Source: Jannaschia formosa (GTDB lineage Bacteria; Pseudomonadota; Alphaproteobacteria; Rhodobacterales; Rhodobacteraceae). Taken from it: DNA of 64,000 nt. Within the stretch, counting starts at the first letter, position 1; every line of letters starts with the position of its first letter. The position numbers were made by a program, and so were the translations under genes. The notes under the pieces are model-generated. The model made no database searches and had not been told where the DNA came from. It saw only the letters and a program-made list of their open reading frames with translations. Shown here piece after piece: positions 36,083-45,071 of the stretch. Location of the stretch: assembly GCF_003340555.1 (NCBI RefSeq), contig NZ_QPLJ01000011.1, positions 62,001-126,000 on the forward strand. Reading direction: 5' to 3'.

Positions 36083-36310
36083 ATGAAGGCGCGCGTGACG
36101 GTCATGCTCAAGGACGGCGTCCTCGACCCCCAGGGCGAGGCGGTGCGCCACGCGCTCGGCGCGCTGGGCTTCGACGGGGTGAACGGCGTCCGCCAGGGCA
36201 AGCTGATCGAGCTCGACCTGGCCCAGGGCACCACCGAGCAGGAGGTGCGCGCCATGTGCGACAGGCTGCTCGCCAACACCGTGATCGAAAGCTACCGGAT
36301 CGAGATGTGA
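36083..36310 (+). CDS. purS: FGAM synthase small subunit PurS
   Basis: A 75-residue subunit that tethers PurL and PurQ and helps channel ammonia. The sequence MKARVTVMLKDGVLDPQGEAVRHALGALGF, the GKLIELDL strand and the AMCDRLLANTVIESYRIE end are family-typical. GGAGG precedes the ATG. In many relatives purQ follows directly; here purQ is about 10 kb away, beyond an oxidoreductase and sugar-transport block. Confidence 0.95.
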   Translation: MKARVTVMLKDGVLDPQGEAVRHALGALGFDGVNGVRQGKLIELDLAQGTTEQEVRAMCDRLLANTVIESYRIEM

Positions 36311-36320
36311 TCCCGCCGGG

Positions 36321-37349
36321 TCATCCGACCCGCACCGCCACCTTGCCGAAGTTGCGTCCTGCCAGCACGTCCCGCAGGGCGCGCGGCGCGGCCTCGAGCC
36401 CCTCGACCGTCTGCTCGGTATAGCGGATCTTGCCGTCGGCCAGCCAGCCGGTCATCTCCGCGACGAAGGCGTCGTAGGCCGAGGGCGGGAAGCTGTCGTA
36501 GACGATGAAGCCCTGCATCTTCACCTTCATCCGCAGCAGCGTCGACATGATCTGCGGGCCGCGATCCGGCCCCTCGGGCAGGCCCGACAGGTTGTACCAG
36601 GCCGCGACGCCGCAGACCGGCACCCGGGCGAAGGGGTTGAGCAACGGCAGCACGCCGTAGAGGACGCGGCCTCCGACATTGTCCCAGTAGATGTCGACCC
36701 CATCGGGACAGGCGGCCTTCAGCTGCGCCTCGAAGTCCTCGGTGCGGTGATCGATGCAGGCGTCGAAACCCAGCTCCTCGACCGCATGGCGGCACTTCTC
36801 CGGTCCGCCGGCGACGCCGACCGCGCGGCAGCCCCGCAGCTTCGCGATCTGGCCCACCGTGGCGCCGACGGGCCCGGTGGCGGCGCTGACGACGAGGGTC
36901 TCGCCCGGCTTCGGTTCGCCGATATAGGCGAGCCCGGCATGGGCCGTCAGCCCCGGCATGCCGAGGATGCCCAGCGCCCAGGAGGGGTGCGCCATCCCCT
37001 CGGGCAGCGCCGTCACGCCGCTCCCCTCCGAGACAGTCCAGTCCTGCCAACCGCTCATTGCGAGCACGCGGTCGCCGGGCGCGAAGCCCGCGACATCGGA
37101 GGTCACGACCTCGGCCACGACCTGTCCCGTCATCACCCCGCCGATCGGCACCGGCGTGGCATAGGATTTCGCGTCGTTCATCCGGCCCCGCATGTAGGGA
37201 TCGATCGACAGCCACTCGGTGCGCAGCAGCATCTCGCCCGGCCCGGCCTGGGGGACAAGACCCGTTTCCAGCCGCAGGGTGTCGTCGTCGGGCTCGCCCA
37301 CGGGGCGCTGGGCCAGCACCCAGGCGCGGTTCGTGTCTCGGCTTTGCAT
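36321..37349 (-). CDS. NADP-dependent MDR oxidoreductase (CurA/PTGR-like)
   Basis: A zinc-free MDR enzyme, 342 residues, that reduces activated double bonds of enones/enals. The family landmarks are EWLSIDPYMRGRMND near residue 50, GILGMPGLTAHAGL, the Rossmann SAATGPVGATVGQIAKLRG and IYWDNVGGRVL. Its stop is 10 bp from the convergent purS stop. It diverges from the zinc alcohol dehydrogenase gene. Substrate unknown. Confidence 0.93.
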   Translation of the reverse strand: MQSRDTNRAWVLAQRPVGEPDDDTLRLETGLVPQAGPGEMLLRTEWLSIDPYMRGRMNDAKSYATPVPIGGVMTGQVVAEVVTSDVAGFAPGDRVLAMSGWQDWTVSEGSGVTALPEGMAHPSWALGILGMPGLTAHAGLAYIGEPKPGETLVVSAATGPVGATVGQIAKLRGCRAVGVAGGPEKCRHAVEELGFDACIDHRTEDFEAQLKAACPDGVDIYWDNVGGRVLYGVLPLLNPFARVPVCGVAAWYNLSGLPEGPDRGPQIMSTLLRMKVKMQGFIVYDSFPPSAYDAFVAEMTGWLADGKIRYTEQTVEGLEAAPRALRDVLAGRNFGKVAVRVG

Positions 37350-37419
37350 GGCGTCCTCCGTCTCGGCTTGCCTTCGGCAGCTAGCGCGGGCCACATCCCG
37401 CGCAAAGGGAGGAAAGACC

Positions 37420-38454
37420 ATGCGTGCCGCCGTTCTGAAGGAATACCGAAAACCGCTCGCCATCGAGGAGGTGCCCGACCCGGAGGTGCCGCGCGACGGC
37501 GTCGTCCTGAAGGTCATCGCCTGCGGCGTCTGCCGCTCCGACTGGCACGGCTGGGTGGGGGAGCATCCGCGCGTCAAGCCGGGCCAGATCGGCGGCCACG
37601 AATATTGCGGCGAGGTGATCGCGGCAGGACCGGACGCGCTCTACAAGCGGGGCGACAAGCTCGTCGCGCCCTTCATCCTGAGTTGCGGGACCTGCCCACA
37701 ATGCCGCTCCGGCGCGTCCAACACCTGCCTCGATCAGCGCCTGCCGGGCTTCGTCGAACCGGGCGCCTTCGCCGAATATGTCGCCGTCCCCCGCGACCAC
37801 AACCTTGCGCGGCTTCCCGAGGGGCTGTCGCCGACCGTGGCGGCCGGGCTGGGCTGCCGGGTGACGACCTCCTGGCATGCGCTGACGGACCGGGCGGCGC
37901 TGAAGGCCGGGGAGTGGCTTGCCGTGCACGGCACCGGCGGCATCGGGCTGTCGGCGGCGATCCTTGGCCGGGCGATGGGCGCGCATGTCGTCGTCGTGGA
38001 CGTGGTGCAGGAAAAGCTCGACCACGCGCTCTCGCTCGGCATCGACGCCGCCGTGCTGGCCGACGAGGACACCGGCGCCCGCATCAAGGAGATCACCGGC
38101 GGCGGCGCCCATGTCTCGGTCGAGGCGCTGGGCATTCCGGCCACGGTCAATGCCTCGCTGCAATGCCTGCGCCCGCTGGGCCGGCACGTGCAGGTCGGCC
38201 TGCCGACAGGCCACACGGCGCGGATGGAGGTCGACATGTCCGCCGTCTACCAGGGCAACCTCGCGATGTTCGGCACGCGCGGAATGCCGGCCTGGCGCTA
38301 TCCGTCGCTCCTGTCGCTGATCACCAGCGGCAAGGTCGACATGGCGCCGATGATCGCCCGCGAGGTCGGCCTGTCCGACGTGTCGGCAGAACTCGCGGCC
38401 TTCGACGGCCCGACCCCGCCGGGCGTGGCCATCGTGACCGATTTCTCTCGCTGA
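37420..38454 (+). CDS. Zinc-dependent alcohol dehydrogenase
   Basis: A 344-residue MDR alcohol dehydrogenase. Catalytic zinc residues are in ACGVCRSDWHGW (Cys) and GGHEYCGEV (His-Glu). Structural zinc cysteines are in LSCGTCPQCRSGASNTC. The NAD site is AVHGTGGIGLSAAILGRAMG. AAGGGAGG precedes the ATG. Preference for primary alcohols is family-based inference. A strong hairpin and intergenic repeat copy B follow the stop. Confidence 0.94.
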   Translation: MRAAVLKEYRKPLAIEEVPDPEVPRDGVVLKVIACGVCRSDWHGWVGEHPRVKPGQIGGHEYCGEVIAAGPDALYKRGDKLVAPFILSCGTCPQCRSGASNTCLDQRLPGFVEPGAFAEYVAVPRDHNLARLPEGLSPTVAAGLGCRVTTSWHALTDRAALKAGEWLAVHGTGGIGLSAAILGRAMGAHVVVVDVVQEKLDHALSLGIDAAVLADEDTGARIKEITGGGAHVSVEALGIPATVNASLQCLRPLGRHVQVGLPTGHTARMEVDMSAVYQGNLAMFGTRGMPAWRYPSLLSLITSGKVDMAPMIAREVGLSDVSAELAAFDGPTPPGVAIVTDFSR

Positions 38455-38479
38455 CCGCGGCGCGTGGCTGAGGGGCGGG

Positions 38480-38496
38480 CCGGGGCTCTGCCCCGG
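38480..38496 (+). terminator. Stem-loop after the alcohol dehydrogenase gene
   Basis: CCGGGGC-TCT-GCCCCGG is a perfect 7-bp stem with a 3-base loop, 25 bp after the stop codon. There is no T-tract, but a short TTT lies just downstream (CATATTT), inside repeat copy B. Probable terminator. Confidence 0.6.
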
Positions 38497-38501
38497 ACCC
38501 C

Positions 38502-38528
38502 GGCATATTTGAGGAGCATCGAAGCGGG
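38502..38528 (+). repeat. Intergenic repeat copy B (27 bp)
   Basis: GGCATATTTGAGGAGCATC followed by GAAGCGGG; 26 of 27 bases match copy A (35905-35931) in inverted orientation. It directly follows the hairpin after the dehydrogenase gene. The composition is unlike coding DNA. Confidence 0.8.
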
Positions 38529-38601
38529 CGGAACCTCAGCGCTCTGACAGGTTTGCGGGTTGCCCGGGCGCGGGAGCGACGGGCAGCCAAAATACCTGTT
38601 G

Positions 38602-38617
38602 CCGAAACCGGTTTCGG
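38602..38617. promoter_or_regulatory. LacI-type operator upstream of the sugar operon
   Basis: CCGAAACCGGTTTCGG is a perfect 16-bp palindrome with a central CG, the usual form of LacI/GalR-family operators. It ends 17 bp upstream of the ATG of the LacI-type gene that heads the sugar operon, so autoregulation is likely. Confidence 0.8.
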
Positions 38618-38634
38618 AACTCAGCCTCCGTGTC

Positions 38635-39735
38635 ATGGAGGAGATCGACACACCGCCGACGCTGGGTCGTCGCGCGACGATTTCGGACGTCGCGCGGGAC
38701 ATGGGCGTCTCGAAGGGCACGGTCAGCCGGGCGCTGAACGGGCATCCCGACATCGCGGACTCGACGCGGCTGCGCGCCGTCCGGACAGCGGCGCGGCTGG
38801 GCTACCGGCCGCTCGGCTCGGCGCAGGCGATCCGCACCGGGCGTTGCCGCGCCCTGGGCCTCGTGATCGAGACCGGAGAGCACGACGCCCACCGTCCCTT
38901 CCTGGCCGCGTTCCTCGCCGGTCTCTCGGACGGCGCGGCGCGAGAGGGCTGGACCCTGACCGTCGCCACCGCGCCCGAGGGCGACACGCTGGCGACCTAC
39001 CGCCGGCTGATCGACGACCGGAAGGCCGATGGTTTCGTGCTGCCGCGCACGCGGCTGCGCGATCCGCGGGTCGAGATGCTGCGCACGGCCGACGTGCCCT
39101 TCGTGCTGTTCGGGCGCCACGGCGACCCCGTGGGCTGCGCCTGGTTCGACATCGACATGGGCGCCGCGATGCGCGGCTCCGTCGCGCGTCTGGCCCGCGC
39201 GGGGCACCGGCGGATCGCCTATGTCGGCGGCAGCCCCGGCCATACCTATGCCGCCCTGCGCGAAGAGGGGTTCCGCGCCGGGATGGCCGCGGAAGGGCTC
39301 TCTGCCGACCTGATCGGCCCGGGCGCCGTCGATCGCGGTGGCGGGGCGCGGGCCGCCGCCGTCCTGCTCGACGCCGCCGACCCGCCGACCGCCTTCGTCT
39401 ACGCGCTCGACGCCGCGGCGCTGGGCCTGTGGCGGGCGGCGCGGGCGCGGGGCCTCGTCGTCGGGCGCGACCTGGCCGTGATCGGCTATGACGGCACGCC
39501 CGAGGGTGCGCATGCCGAGCCGCCGCTTGCGACCTGGAAGGTCGACACCCATGCCGCCGGGCTGCGCCTGGCGGAGCTTCTGATCCGGCGCGTGCGCGGC
39601 GAGGCCCCCGAAGGTCTCCGCGAACTGGCGCCGGCCCGCTATCTCGACCGCGGCTCGGCCGCCTGCACGGCCATCGGCGGGCCGTCGGGCGGCGCGGGGC
39701 GAGCAGACGCCGATCCAACGGGAGGAGAGACATGA
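38635..39735 (+). CDS. LacI family transcriptional regulator of the sugar operon
   Basis: A 366-residue sugar-responsive repressor. The DNA-binding helix-turn-helix is ATISDVARDMGVSKGTVSRAL followed by the hinge; the periplasmic-binding-like sensor includes ALGLVIETGEHD and AVIGYDGTPEG. The ATG at 38635 is chosen, with the homology starting a few residues later. A perfect palindrome lies upstream. The stop overlaps the solute-binding protein start by 4 bases, so regulator and transporter are one operon. Confidence 0.93.
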   Translation: MEEIDTPPTLGRRATISDVARDMGVSKGTVSRALNGHPDIADSTRLRAVRTAARLGYRPLGSAQAIRTGRCRALGLVIETGEHDAHRPFLAAFLAGLSDGAAREGWTLTVATAPEGDTLATYRRLIDDRKADGFVLPRTRLRDPRVEMLRTADVPFVLFGRHGDPVGCAWFDIDMGAAMRGSVARLARAGHRRIAYVGGSPGHTYAALREEGFRAGMAAEGLSADLIGPGAVDRGGGARAAAVLLDAADPPTAFVYALDAAALGLWRAARARGLVVGRDLAVIGYDGTPEGAHAEPPLATWKVDTHAAGLRLAELLIRRVRGEAPEGLRELAPARYLDRGSAACTAIGGPSGGAGRADADPTGGET

Positions 39736-41072
39736 AACTCAGGACCACATTGCTGGCCGGGACCGCGCTGGCGCTGACCGCCGGCCTCGCCGCGGCCGAG
39801 GAGCTGCGCTTCTGGACCACCGAGGAGCAGCCGGAGCGCCTGGCCAAGCAGGAGGAGATGGCCGCCGCCTTCGCCGAGGCCACGGGCCACAGCGTCGAGG
39901 TGATCCCGGTGACGGAAAGCGATCTGGGCACCCGCGCCACCGCCGCCTTCGCGGCGGGCGACCTGCCGGACGTGATCTATCACACGCTGCAATACGCGCT
40001 GCCCTGGGCCGAGGCCGGCATCCTGGACACGGATGCCGCGACCGACGTGATCGAGGAGCTGGGCGAGGGCACCTTCGCCTCGGGCGCGCTGTCGCTGGCC
40101 TCGGTCGACGGCGGCTATGCCTCGGTTCCCGTCGACGGCTGGACGCAGATGATCCTCTACCGCAAGGACCTGTTCGAGGAGGCGGGTCTGGAGCCGCCGA
40201 CCTCTTACGCCAACGTGCTGGCCGCCATCGAGGCATTGCACAACCCGCCCGAGATGTACGGCTTCGTCGCCGCGACCAAGATCGATGACAACTTCATGTC
40301 CCAGGTGCTGGAGCATGTCTTCCTCGCCAACGGGGTCTCCATCGTCGACGAGGACGGCGTGGCCGAGCTGGAGGAGGGGCCGACGCTGGAGGTGCTCGAC
40401 TTCTACAAGGCCCTTGCCGAGGCCTCGCCCCCCGGAGAGCTCTACTGGGACCAGTCGCGCACGCTCTACTTCTCGGGCAACGCGGCGATGATCATCTGGT
40501 CGCCCTTCATCCTGGACGAGCTGGCGGGCCTGCGCGACTCGGCGCCGCCCACGATCACCGACGACCCGACCTCGCCCGAGCTCGCCTCGCGTACCGGGAT
40601 CGTGACCAACTTCGCCGGGCCCTCGAACCCGGACGGCGCGGCCTGGGGCGACATCCGCTATTTCGGCATCACCACCGATGCTGCCACCGACGCGGCGATG
40701 GAGTTCGTGACCTACTCGATGGGCGAGGGCTACGGCCAGACGCTGTCGATCGCGCCCGAGGGCAAGTTCCCCGTGCGCCGCGGCACCGCCGAGAACCCGA
40801 CCGAGTTCACCGATCTCTGGGCGACGCTGCCGGTCGGCGTCGACCGCAAGGCGCCGCTGGGCGATCTCTACGAGGCGTCGATGATCGAGGAGATCGTCGG
40901 CGGACTCGACGTGGCCCAGCGCTGGGGCGTCGAGGAAGGCCAGCTCGCCACCGCGTCGAAGGTCATCAACAGCGGCGTGATCAACCGCATCGTCCGCCAG
41001 TATATCGACGGCGAGATCGAGGGCCCGGCCGCCGTCGCCGCGCTGAACGAGGCGATCGCCGGGGTCGAGTGA
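39732..41072 (+). CDS. Sugar ABC transporter substrate-binding protein
   Basis: Family 1 extracellular binding protein (MalE/AglE-like), 446 residues. The signal peptide MKLRTTLLAGTALALTAGLAAA is cut before EELRFWTTEE. Conserved features include AAFAAGDLPDVIYHT, PVDGWTQMILYRKDLFEEAGLEPPTSYANVLAA and the AAMIIWSPFILDEL segment. The binding protein, two permeases, a glycosidase and a MalK-like ATPase follow in order, as in alpha-glucoside (agl) operons. Exact ligand unknown. Confidence 0.93.
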   Translation: MKLRTTLLAGTALALTAGLAAAEELRFWTTEEQPERLAKQEEMAAAFAEATGHSVEVIPVTESDLGTRATAAFAAGDLPDVIYHTLQYALPWAEAGILDTDAATDVIEELGEGTFASGALSLASVDGGYASVPVDGWTQMILYRKDLFEEAGLEPPTSYANVLAAIEALHNPPEMYGFVAATKIDDNFMSQVLEHVFLANGVSIVDEDGVAELEEGPTLEVLDFYKALAEASPPGELYWDQSRTLYFSGNAAMIIWSPFILDELAGLRDSAPPTITDDPTSPELASRTGIVTNFAGPSNPDGAAWGDIRYFGITTDAATDAAMEFVTYSMGEGYGQTLSIAPEGKFPVRRGTAENPTEFTDLWATLPVGVDRKAPLGDLYEASMIEEIVGGLDVAQRWGVEEGQLATASKVINSGVINRIVRQYIDGEIEGPAAVAALNEAIAGVE

Positions 41073-41142
41073 CGCCGGCCGCGAAACGTCCTCCCCGGGC
41101 CGGGCCCGGGGAGGACGCCCGCGACCCTTCGGAGCAGGCAAG

Positions 41143-42450
41143 ATGAGCGAGCGCCTCCCATCCGCGGCCCCCGGACCGGATCCGATGCCGATCTCGGGCA
41201 CGCCTGCCGACGCGCCCGTGGCCGTCCCTCCCACGGGCCGGGGCGCGCTGGCGCGGGGCGAGGCGCGGCTGGCCTGGGGGCTGCTGGCGCCGACGCTCGC
41301 CATCGTCTCGGCGGTGGTGATCCTGCCGCTGCTCGCGATCTTCTGGATCAGCGTCAAGCCGGTGCAGCTGTCGGACCTGCGCCCGCCCGAATTCGTCCTG
41401 CGCGAGGACCTGCGCCGGATAGAGGCGCCCGGGGACGAGGGGGCCTGGCGCTTCCGGCTGCGCAACTCCTCTCCGGACCGGGCGCTGCGCGACGTGTCCT
41501 TCTCGGACGTGGTGCCGCCGGGCCTGACGCTTGGCCCGCTGCCTGCGCCCTGCGCCGTAAATGGCGGGACCCTGACCTGCCGCTTCGGCGAGGTTCCCGG
41601 CGGCTGGCGCGAGACGCTGGAGATCCCCGCGACGGCGACCGACGCCTTCGACCCGGCGCGGGACCCGGACGAAACCCCCGCCGTGACGGAGGCGCAGGCT
41701 ACGTCGGTCCTGACCGACACGACCTTCACGCTGGAGAACTTCGCCCGCATCCTCGACGGGGAGGAGTTCCTCTCGGTCCTCTGGGCCACGGTCTTCTACA
41801 CCGTCTTCGGCACGGTCGGCGCGATCGTGATGGGTCTCTTCGCGGCCTTGCTGCTCGACAGGTCGTTCAAGGGGCAGGGCCTGCTGCGCGGCCTCTACCT
41901 CTTTCCCTACGTGGCGCCGGTCATCGCGGTCGCCTTCGCCTGGATCATCCTGTTCGACCCGTTCTCGGGCTCGGCCAACGCGCTGCTGGTGCAGATGGGC
42001 GTGACCTCCGAGGCGATAAACTTCTTCGGCGCGCGGCCGCTGGCGCTGATCATGGTCACGGTCTTCGAGATCTGGCGCTATTTCCCGCTGTCCTTCCTGT
42101 TCATCCTGGCGCGGATGCAGAGCATCGACGCCGACATGTACGAGGCCGCCGACATGGACGGCGCCTCGCCGTTCCAGCAATTTGCCTGGCTGTCGCTGCC
42201 GCAGCTTCTGGGCATCCTGTCGGTGCTTTTCCTGCTGCGCTTCATCTGGACGTTCAACAAGTTCGACGACATCTTCCTGCTGACGGGGGGCAATGCCGGC
42301 ACCCGTACCCTTACCGTCAATGTCTACGAACAGGCCTTCGCCGTCTCGAATATCGGGGCGGGGGCGGCCGTGGCCGTCGTGATCTTCGCCTGCCTGCTGC
42401 TCTTCTCGGCGTTCTTCTTCCGGTTCATCTCGCGGGAGGAGGGGCTGTGA
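41143..42450 (+). CDS. MalF-type sugar permease with a DUF11-like periplasmic insert
   Basis: First permease of the importer, 435 residues. TM1 is at about residues 45-70. Between it and the conserved core lies a periplasmic insert. Its central part (residues about 103-160, FRLRNSSPDRALRDVSFSDV, VPPGLTLGPLPAPCAV, TLTCRFGEVPGG) reads like a DUF11/conserved-repeat beta-sandwich with two cysteines that may form a disulfide. The permease core (residues about 190-430) has the EAA loop, MYEAADMDGASPFQQFAWLSLP. E. coli MalF also has a large periplasmic loop, but of a different sequence. The insert may contact the binding protein. Confidence 0.9.
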   Translation: MSERLPSAAPGPDPMPISGTPADAPVAVPPTGRGALARGEARLAWGLLAPTLAIVSAVVILPLLAIFWISVKPVQLSDLRPPEFVLREDLRRIEAPGDEGAWRFRLRNSSPDRALRDVSFSDVVPPGLTLGPLPAPCAVNGGTLTCRFGEVPGGWRETLEIPATATDAFDPARDPDETPAVTEAQATSVLTDTTFTLENFARILDGEEFLSVLWATVFYTVFGTVGAIVMGLFAALLLDRSFKGQGLLRGLYLFPYVAPVIAVAFAWIILFDPFSGSANALLVQMGVTSEAINFFGARPLALIMVTVFEIWRYFPLSFLFILARMQSIDADMYEAADMDGASPFQQFAWLSLPQLLGILSVLFLLRFIWTFNKFDDIFLLTGGNAGTRTLTVNVYEQAFAVSNIGAGAAVAVVIFACLLLFSAFFFRFISREEGL

Positions 42451-42479
42451 GCGGTTTCGCCGCCTTCGGCGCCGACCCG

Positions 42480-42502
42480 GCGGGGGGGCTCCGCCCCCCC
42501 GC
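42480..42502 (+). promoter_or_regulatory. Strong G/C stem-loop between the two permease genes
   Basis: GCGGGGGGG pairs with CCCCCCCGC around a 5-base loop (CTCCG), a perfect 9-bp stem, in the 94-bp gap between the permease genes. It lies inside the operon, so it could be an attenuator or RNA stabiliser, or a dispersed Rhodobacterales-type intergenic element. AAGGAGG for the second permease follows at 42531-42537. Confidence 0.55.
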
Positions 42503-42544
42503 GCCCCCCCGGAGTATTTCCGGCCACAGGAAGGAGGACCGGGC

Positions 42545-43753
42545 ATGACGGTGCGATCGGGCATCGTGACCGGCGCGCTGCTCGGGGCCGCCTGGCTGGT
42601 CACCCTGTCGGTCACCGTCGCCGTGGTCCTGTCCTTCGCGACCGGAGGAGCGTTCCGGCCGTCGGTCCTGTTGTCGGCGCTCTGGGGCGCGGCGGCGGGG
42701 GCGGGGCTGGTGGTGCGTCCCGGGCGGGGGGCGCCGGTCGCGGCGGGCGTCGCGATCCTCGCGGTCTGCCTGATGCCGCTCGGGCCGATGCAGGCGGGGC
42801 CGGAGGTCGGCTGGCCGGCGGCACTGACGGGCGTCGCGATCCTGGCTGCGGCCTTCGTTCTGGCGTTGCGGCCCACCCTCGCAGGGCTCGTGCCGGGCGA
42901 GAACGACCGTCATGCCTTCGAGGCGGCCGTCATCCGGTTCCTGACTGGCTTCGGCTACATCTTCTTCACCGCTATCGTCGCGATCCCGTTCTGGGTGATG
43001 CTGGTGACCTCGACGAAGAACCGGGCGGAGCTGGTGACGAACCCGCTCGACCTGTCCATCGACCTGTCGAAGGGGACCGGGCTCTTCCGCTCCTATGTGG
43101 AGCTTTTCGCCGACTTCAACTTCGGCACCTATCTCCTGAACTCCGCCTTCATCTCGGTCGTGACGGTCCTCGTCACGCTGGCCTTCGCCATCCCCGGCGC
43201 CTATGCCGTCGCCCGCCTGCGCTTTGCGGGGCGGGCGGCGTTCTCGCGCTCGATCCTGCTGATCTACATGGTCCCGATGATCGTGCTGGCGCTGCCGATC
43301 TACATCGCCTTCTCGGTCACCGGCCTGCGCAACTCGATGATCGGCATCCTGCTGATCTATCCGGTCACGACGATCCCCGTCGCGCTCTACATGCTGCAGG
43401 GCTACTTCCGCGGCCTGCCCGCCGAGGTCGAGGAGGCGGGGCTGATGGACGGGCTGAACCGGCTGCAGGTGATCTGGAAGATCACCCTGCCGCTGTCGCT
43501 GCCGGCGCTGGCTTCGGTCAGCCTCTATGTCTTCATGATCGCCTGGAACGAGTTCCTGCTGGCCTTCATGCTGCTCGACGACCCGTCGAAGTTCACGCTG
43601 ACGCGGGGGATCGCCTCGCTCAACTCGTCCGAGATCCCGCGCCAGCACCTGATGGCGGGCTCGGTCATCGCCACGGTGCCGATCATGGCGCTGTTCCTCG
43701 GATTGGAGAAGTTCATGACGAAAGGTCTCGCGGCCGGGTCGGTCAAGGGATGA
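42545..43753 (+). CDS. MalG-type sugar permease with extra N-terminal membrane segments
   Basis: Second permease, 402 residues, about 100 longer than typical MalG-like proteins. The N-terminal 120 residues contain three or four extra hydrophobic helices (LLGAAWLVTLSVTVAVVLSF, SVLLSALWGAAAGAGLVV and others). The canonical permease begins near residue 130 (GFGYIFFTAIVAIPFWVMLVTSTK) with the EAA loop EVEEAGLMDGLNRLQVIWKITLP. A strong AAGGAGG precedes the ATG. The added helices have no recognised family. Confidence 0.9.
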   Translation: MTVRSGIVTGALLGAAWLVTLSVTVAVVLSFATGGAFRPSVLLSALWGAAAGAGLVVRPGRGAPVAAGVAILAVCLMPLGPMQAGPEVGWPAALTGVAILAAAFVLALRPTLAGLVPGENDRHAFEAAVIRFLTGFGYIFFTAIVAIPFWVMLVTSTKNRAELVTNPLDLSIDLSKGTGLFRSYVELFADFNFGTYLLNSAFISVVTVLVTLAFAIPGAYAVARLRFAGRAAFSRSILLIYMVPMIVLALPIYIAFSVTGLRNSMIGILLIYPVTTIPVALYMLQGYFRGLPAEVEEAGLMDGLNRLQVIWKITLPLSLPALASVSLYVFMIAWNEFLLAFMLLDDPSKFTLTRGIASLNSSEIPRQHLMAGSVIATVPIMALFLGLEKFMTKGLAAGSVKG

Positions 43754-43832
43754 GCGCCGGGTCGGCGAAGCGGCCGACCGCTCCGGCGGAGCTTTCGAGG
43801 CCCGAAGGGGCGGAGCGCCGGGGAAAACTGCA

Positions 43833-45071
43833 ATGGTGACCGATCTCGACGCCCGCGCCCGCGCCATCCTGACGGGCAACGACCGGGGCGGCTATACGGT
43901 GCCGACGGCGGGGCTCTACCCGTTCCAGTGGAACTGGGACTCGGCCTTCGCGGCCTGGGGCTTCTCGACCTTCGACCCGGATCGCGCCTGGACCGAACTC
44001 GAGACGCTGCTGGCCCATCAATGGCCGGACGGGATGGTGCCGCACATCGTCTTCCACCGCGACGACAGGGGCTATTTCCCAGGCCCGGACGTCTGGGACA
44101 CAGGGCGGCCGGTGCCGACATCGGGGATCACGCAGCCGCCGGTCGCGGCGACGATGGCGCGGATGATCCTCGCCGCCGATCCGGGGCAGGCCGGGCGCGC
44201 CGCGGCGCTGGTGCCGAAGCTGGCCGCCTGGCACCGCTGGTGGATGCGGGCGCGGGTGCGTGAGGGGGTGGCCTGCGTCGTCCATCCCTGGGAATCGGGG
44301 CGCGACAACGCCTTCGACTGGGACGGGGGCATGGCCAATGTCGATGGCTCGGAGGTCGGGACCTATCAGCGCCGGGACACCGGCCATGTCGACGCCTCGA
44401 TGCGGCCCACGAAGGCGGAGTACGACCGCTATCTCGCGCTCGTGCAATGGGGGCGGGCGCATGGTTGGGATCAGGTGCGGATGGCCGACGAGGGGCCGCT
44501 GCTGGTCGCCGATCCGGGAACCTGCTTCATCCTGATCCGGGCCTGCGACGACCTGGCCGCGCTGGCCGCGGCGGCGGGCGTGTCGGACGAGGGCGCGGGC
44601 GACATGGCGCACGAGCTGCGCGCGGGGCTCGGCGGGATCTGGAACGCCGAGGCCGGGTTCTGGGATGCCCGCGACCTGCGCACGGGGGCTTTCAGCGGCA
44701 TCCTCTCGGCCGGGGCGTGGCTCTGCTGGCTGGCGGGTGCGGGGCGGCCCGAGATGGCTTCGCATCTGGCGCGGGCCATGGACAACGTGCGCTACGCCCT
44801 GCCGACGGTGGACCCGACCCTGCCGACGTTCGAGGCGCGCCGCTATTGGCGCGGGCCGGCCTGGCCGTTCTACAACGCCCTGGCCGCGCTCGGGCTGCGC
44901 GACGCCGGGCTTGGCGCCGAGGCCGAGCGGTTGCGCGCCGACACCGAGGCCCTGATCCGGGGCGGCGGGTTCTACGAATATTTCGACCCGACCGACGGCA
45001 CCCCTTGCGGCGGCAAGGACTTCACCTGGACGGCGGCGATCTGGCTGACCTGGGCCGGGAGGGGCGCATGA
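43833..45071 (+). CDS. GH63-like (alpha/alpha)6 glycoside hydrolase
   Basis: A 412-residue cytosolic hydrolase (no signal peptide) with the toroidal helical fold of GH63/GH37 and mannosylglycerate hydrolase. Landmarks are [33 protein letters not shown] with the probable general acid Asp158, [13 protein letters not shown], and [12 protein letters not shown] with probable general base Glu382. It ends with [11 protein letters not shown]. The position in the operon suggests it cleaves the imported alpha-linked glycoside or a compatible solute such as glucosyl- or mannosylglycerate. It overlaps the ATPase gene by 4 bases. Confidence 0.88.
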   Translation: MVTDLDARARAILTGNDRGGYTVPTAGLYPFQWNWDSAFAAWGFSTFDPDRAWTELETLLAHQWPDGMVPHIVFHRDDRGYFPGPDVWDTGRPVPTSGITQPPVAATMARMILAADPGQAGRAAALVPKLAAWHRWWMRARVREGVACVVHPWESGRDNAFDWDGGMANVDGSEVGTYQRRDTGHVDASMRPTKAEYDRYLALVQWGRAHGWDQVRMADEGPLLVADPGTCFILIRACDDLAALAAAAGVSDEGAGDMAHELRAGLGGIWNAEAGFWDARDLRTGAFSGILSAGAWLCWLAGAGRPEMASHLARAMDNVRYALPTVDPTLPTFEARRYWRGPAWPFYNALAALGLRDAGLGAEAERLRADTEALIRGGGFYEYFDPTDGTPCGGKDFTWTAAIWLTWAGRGA

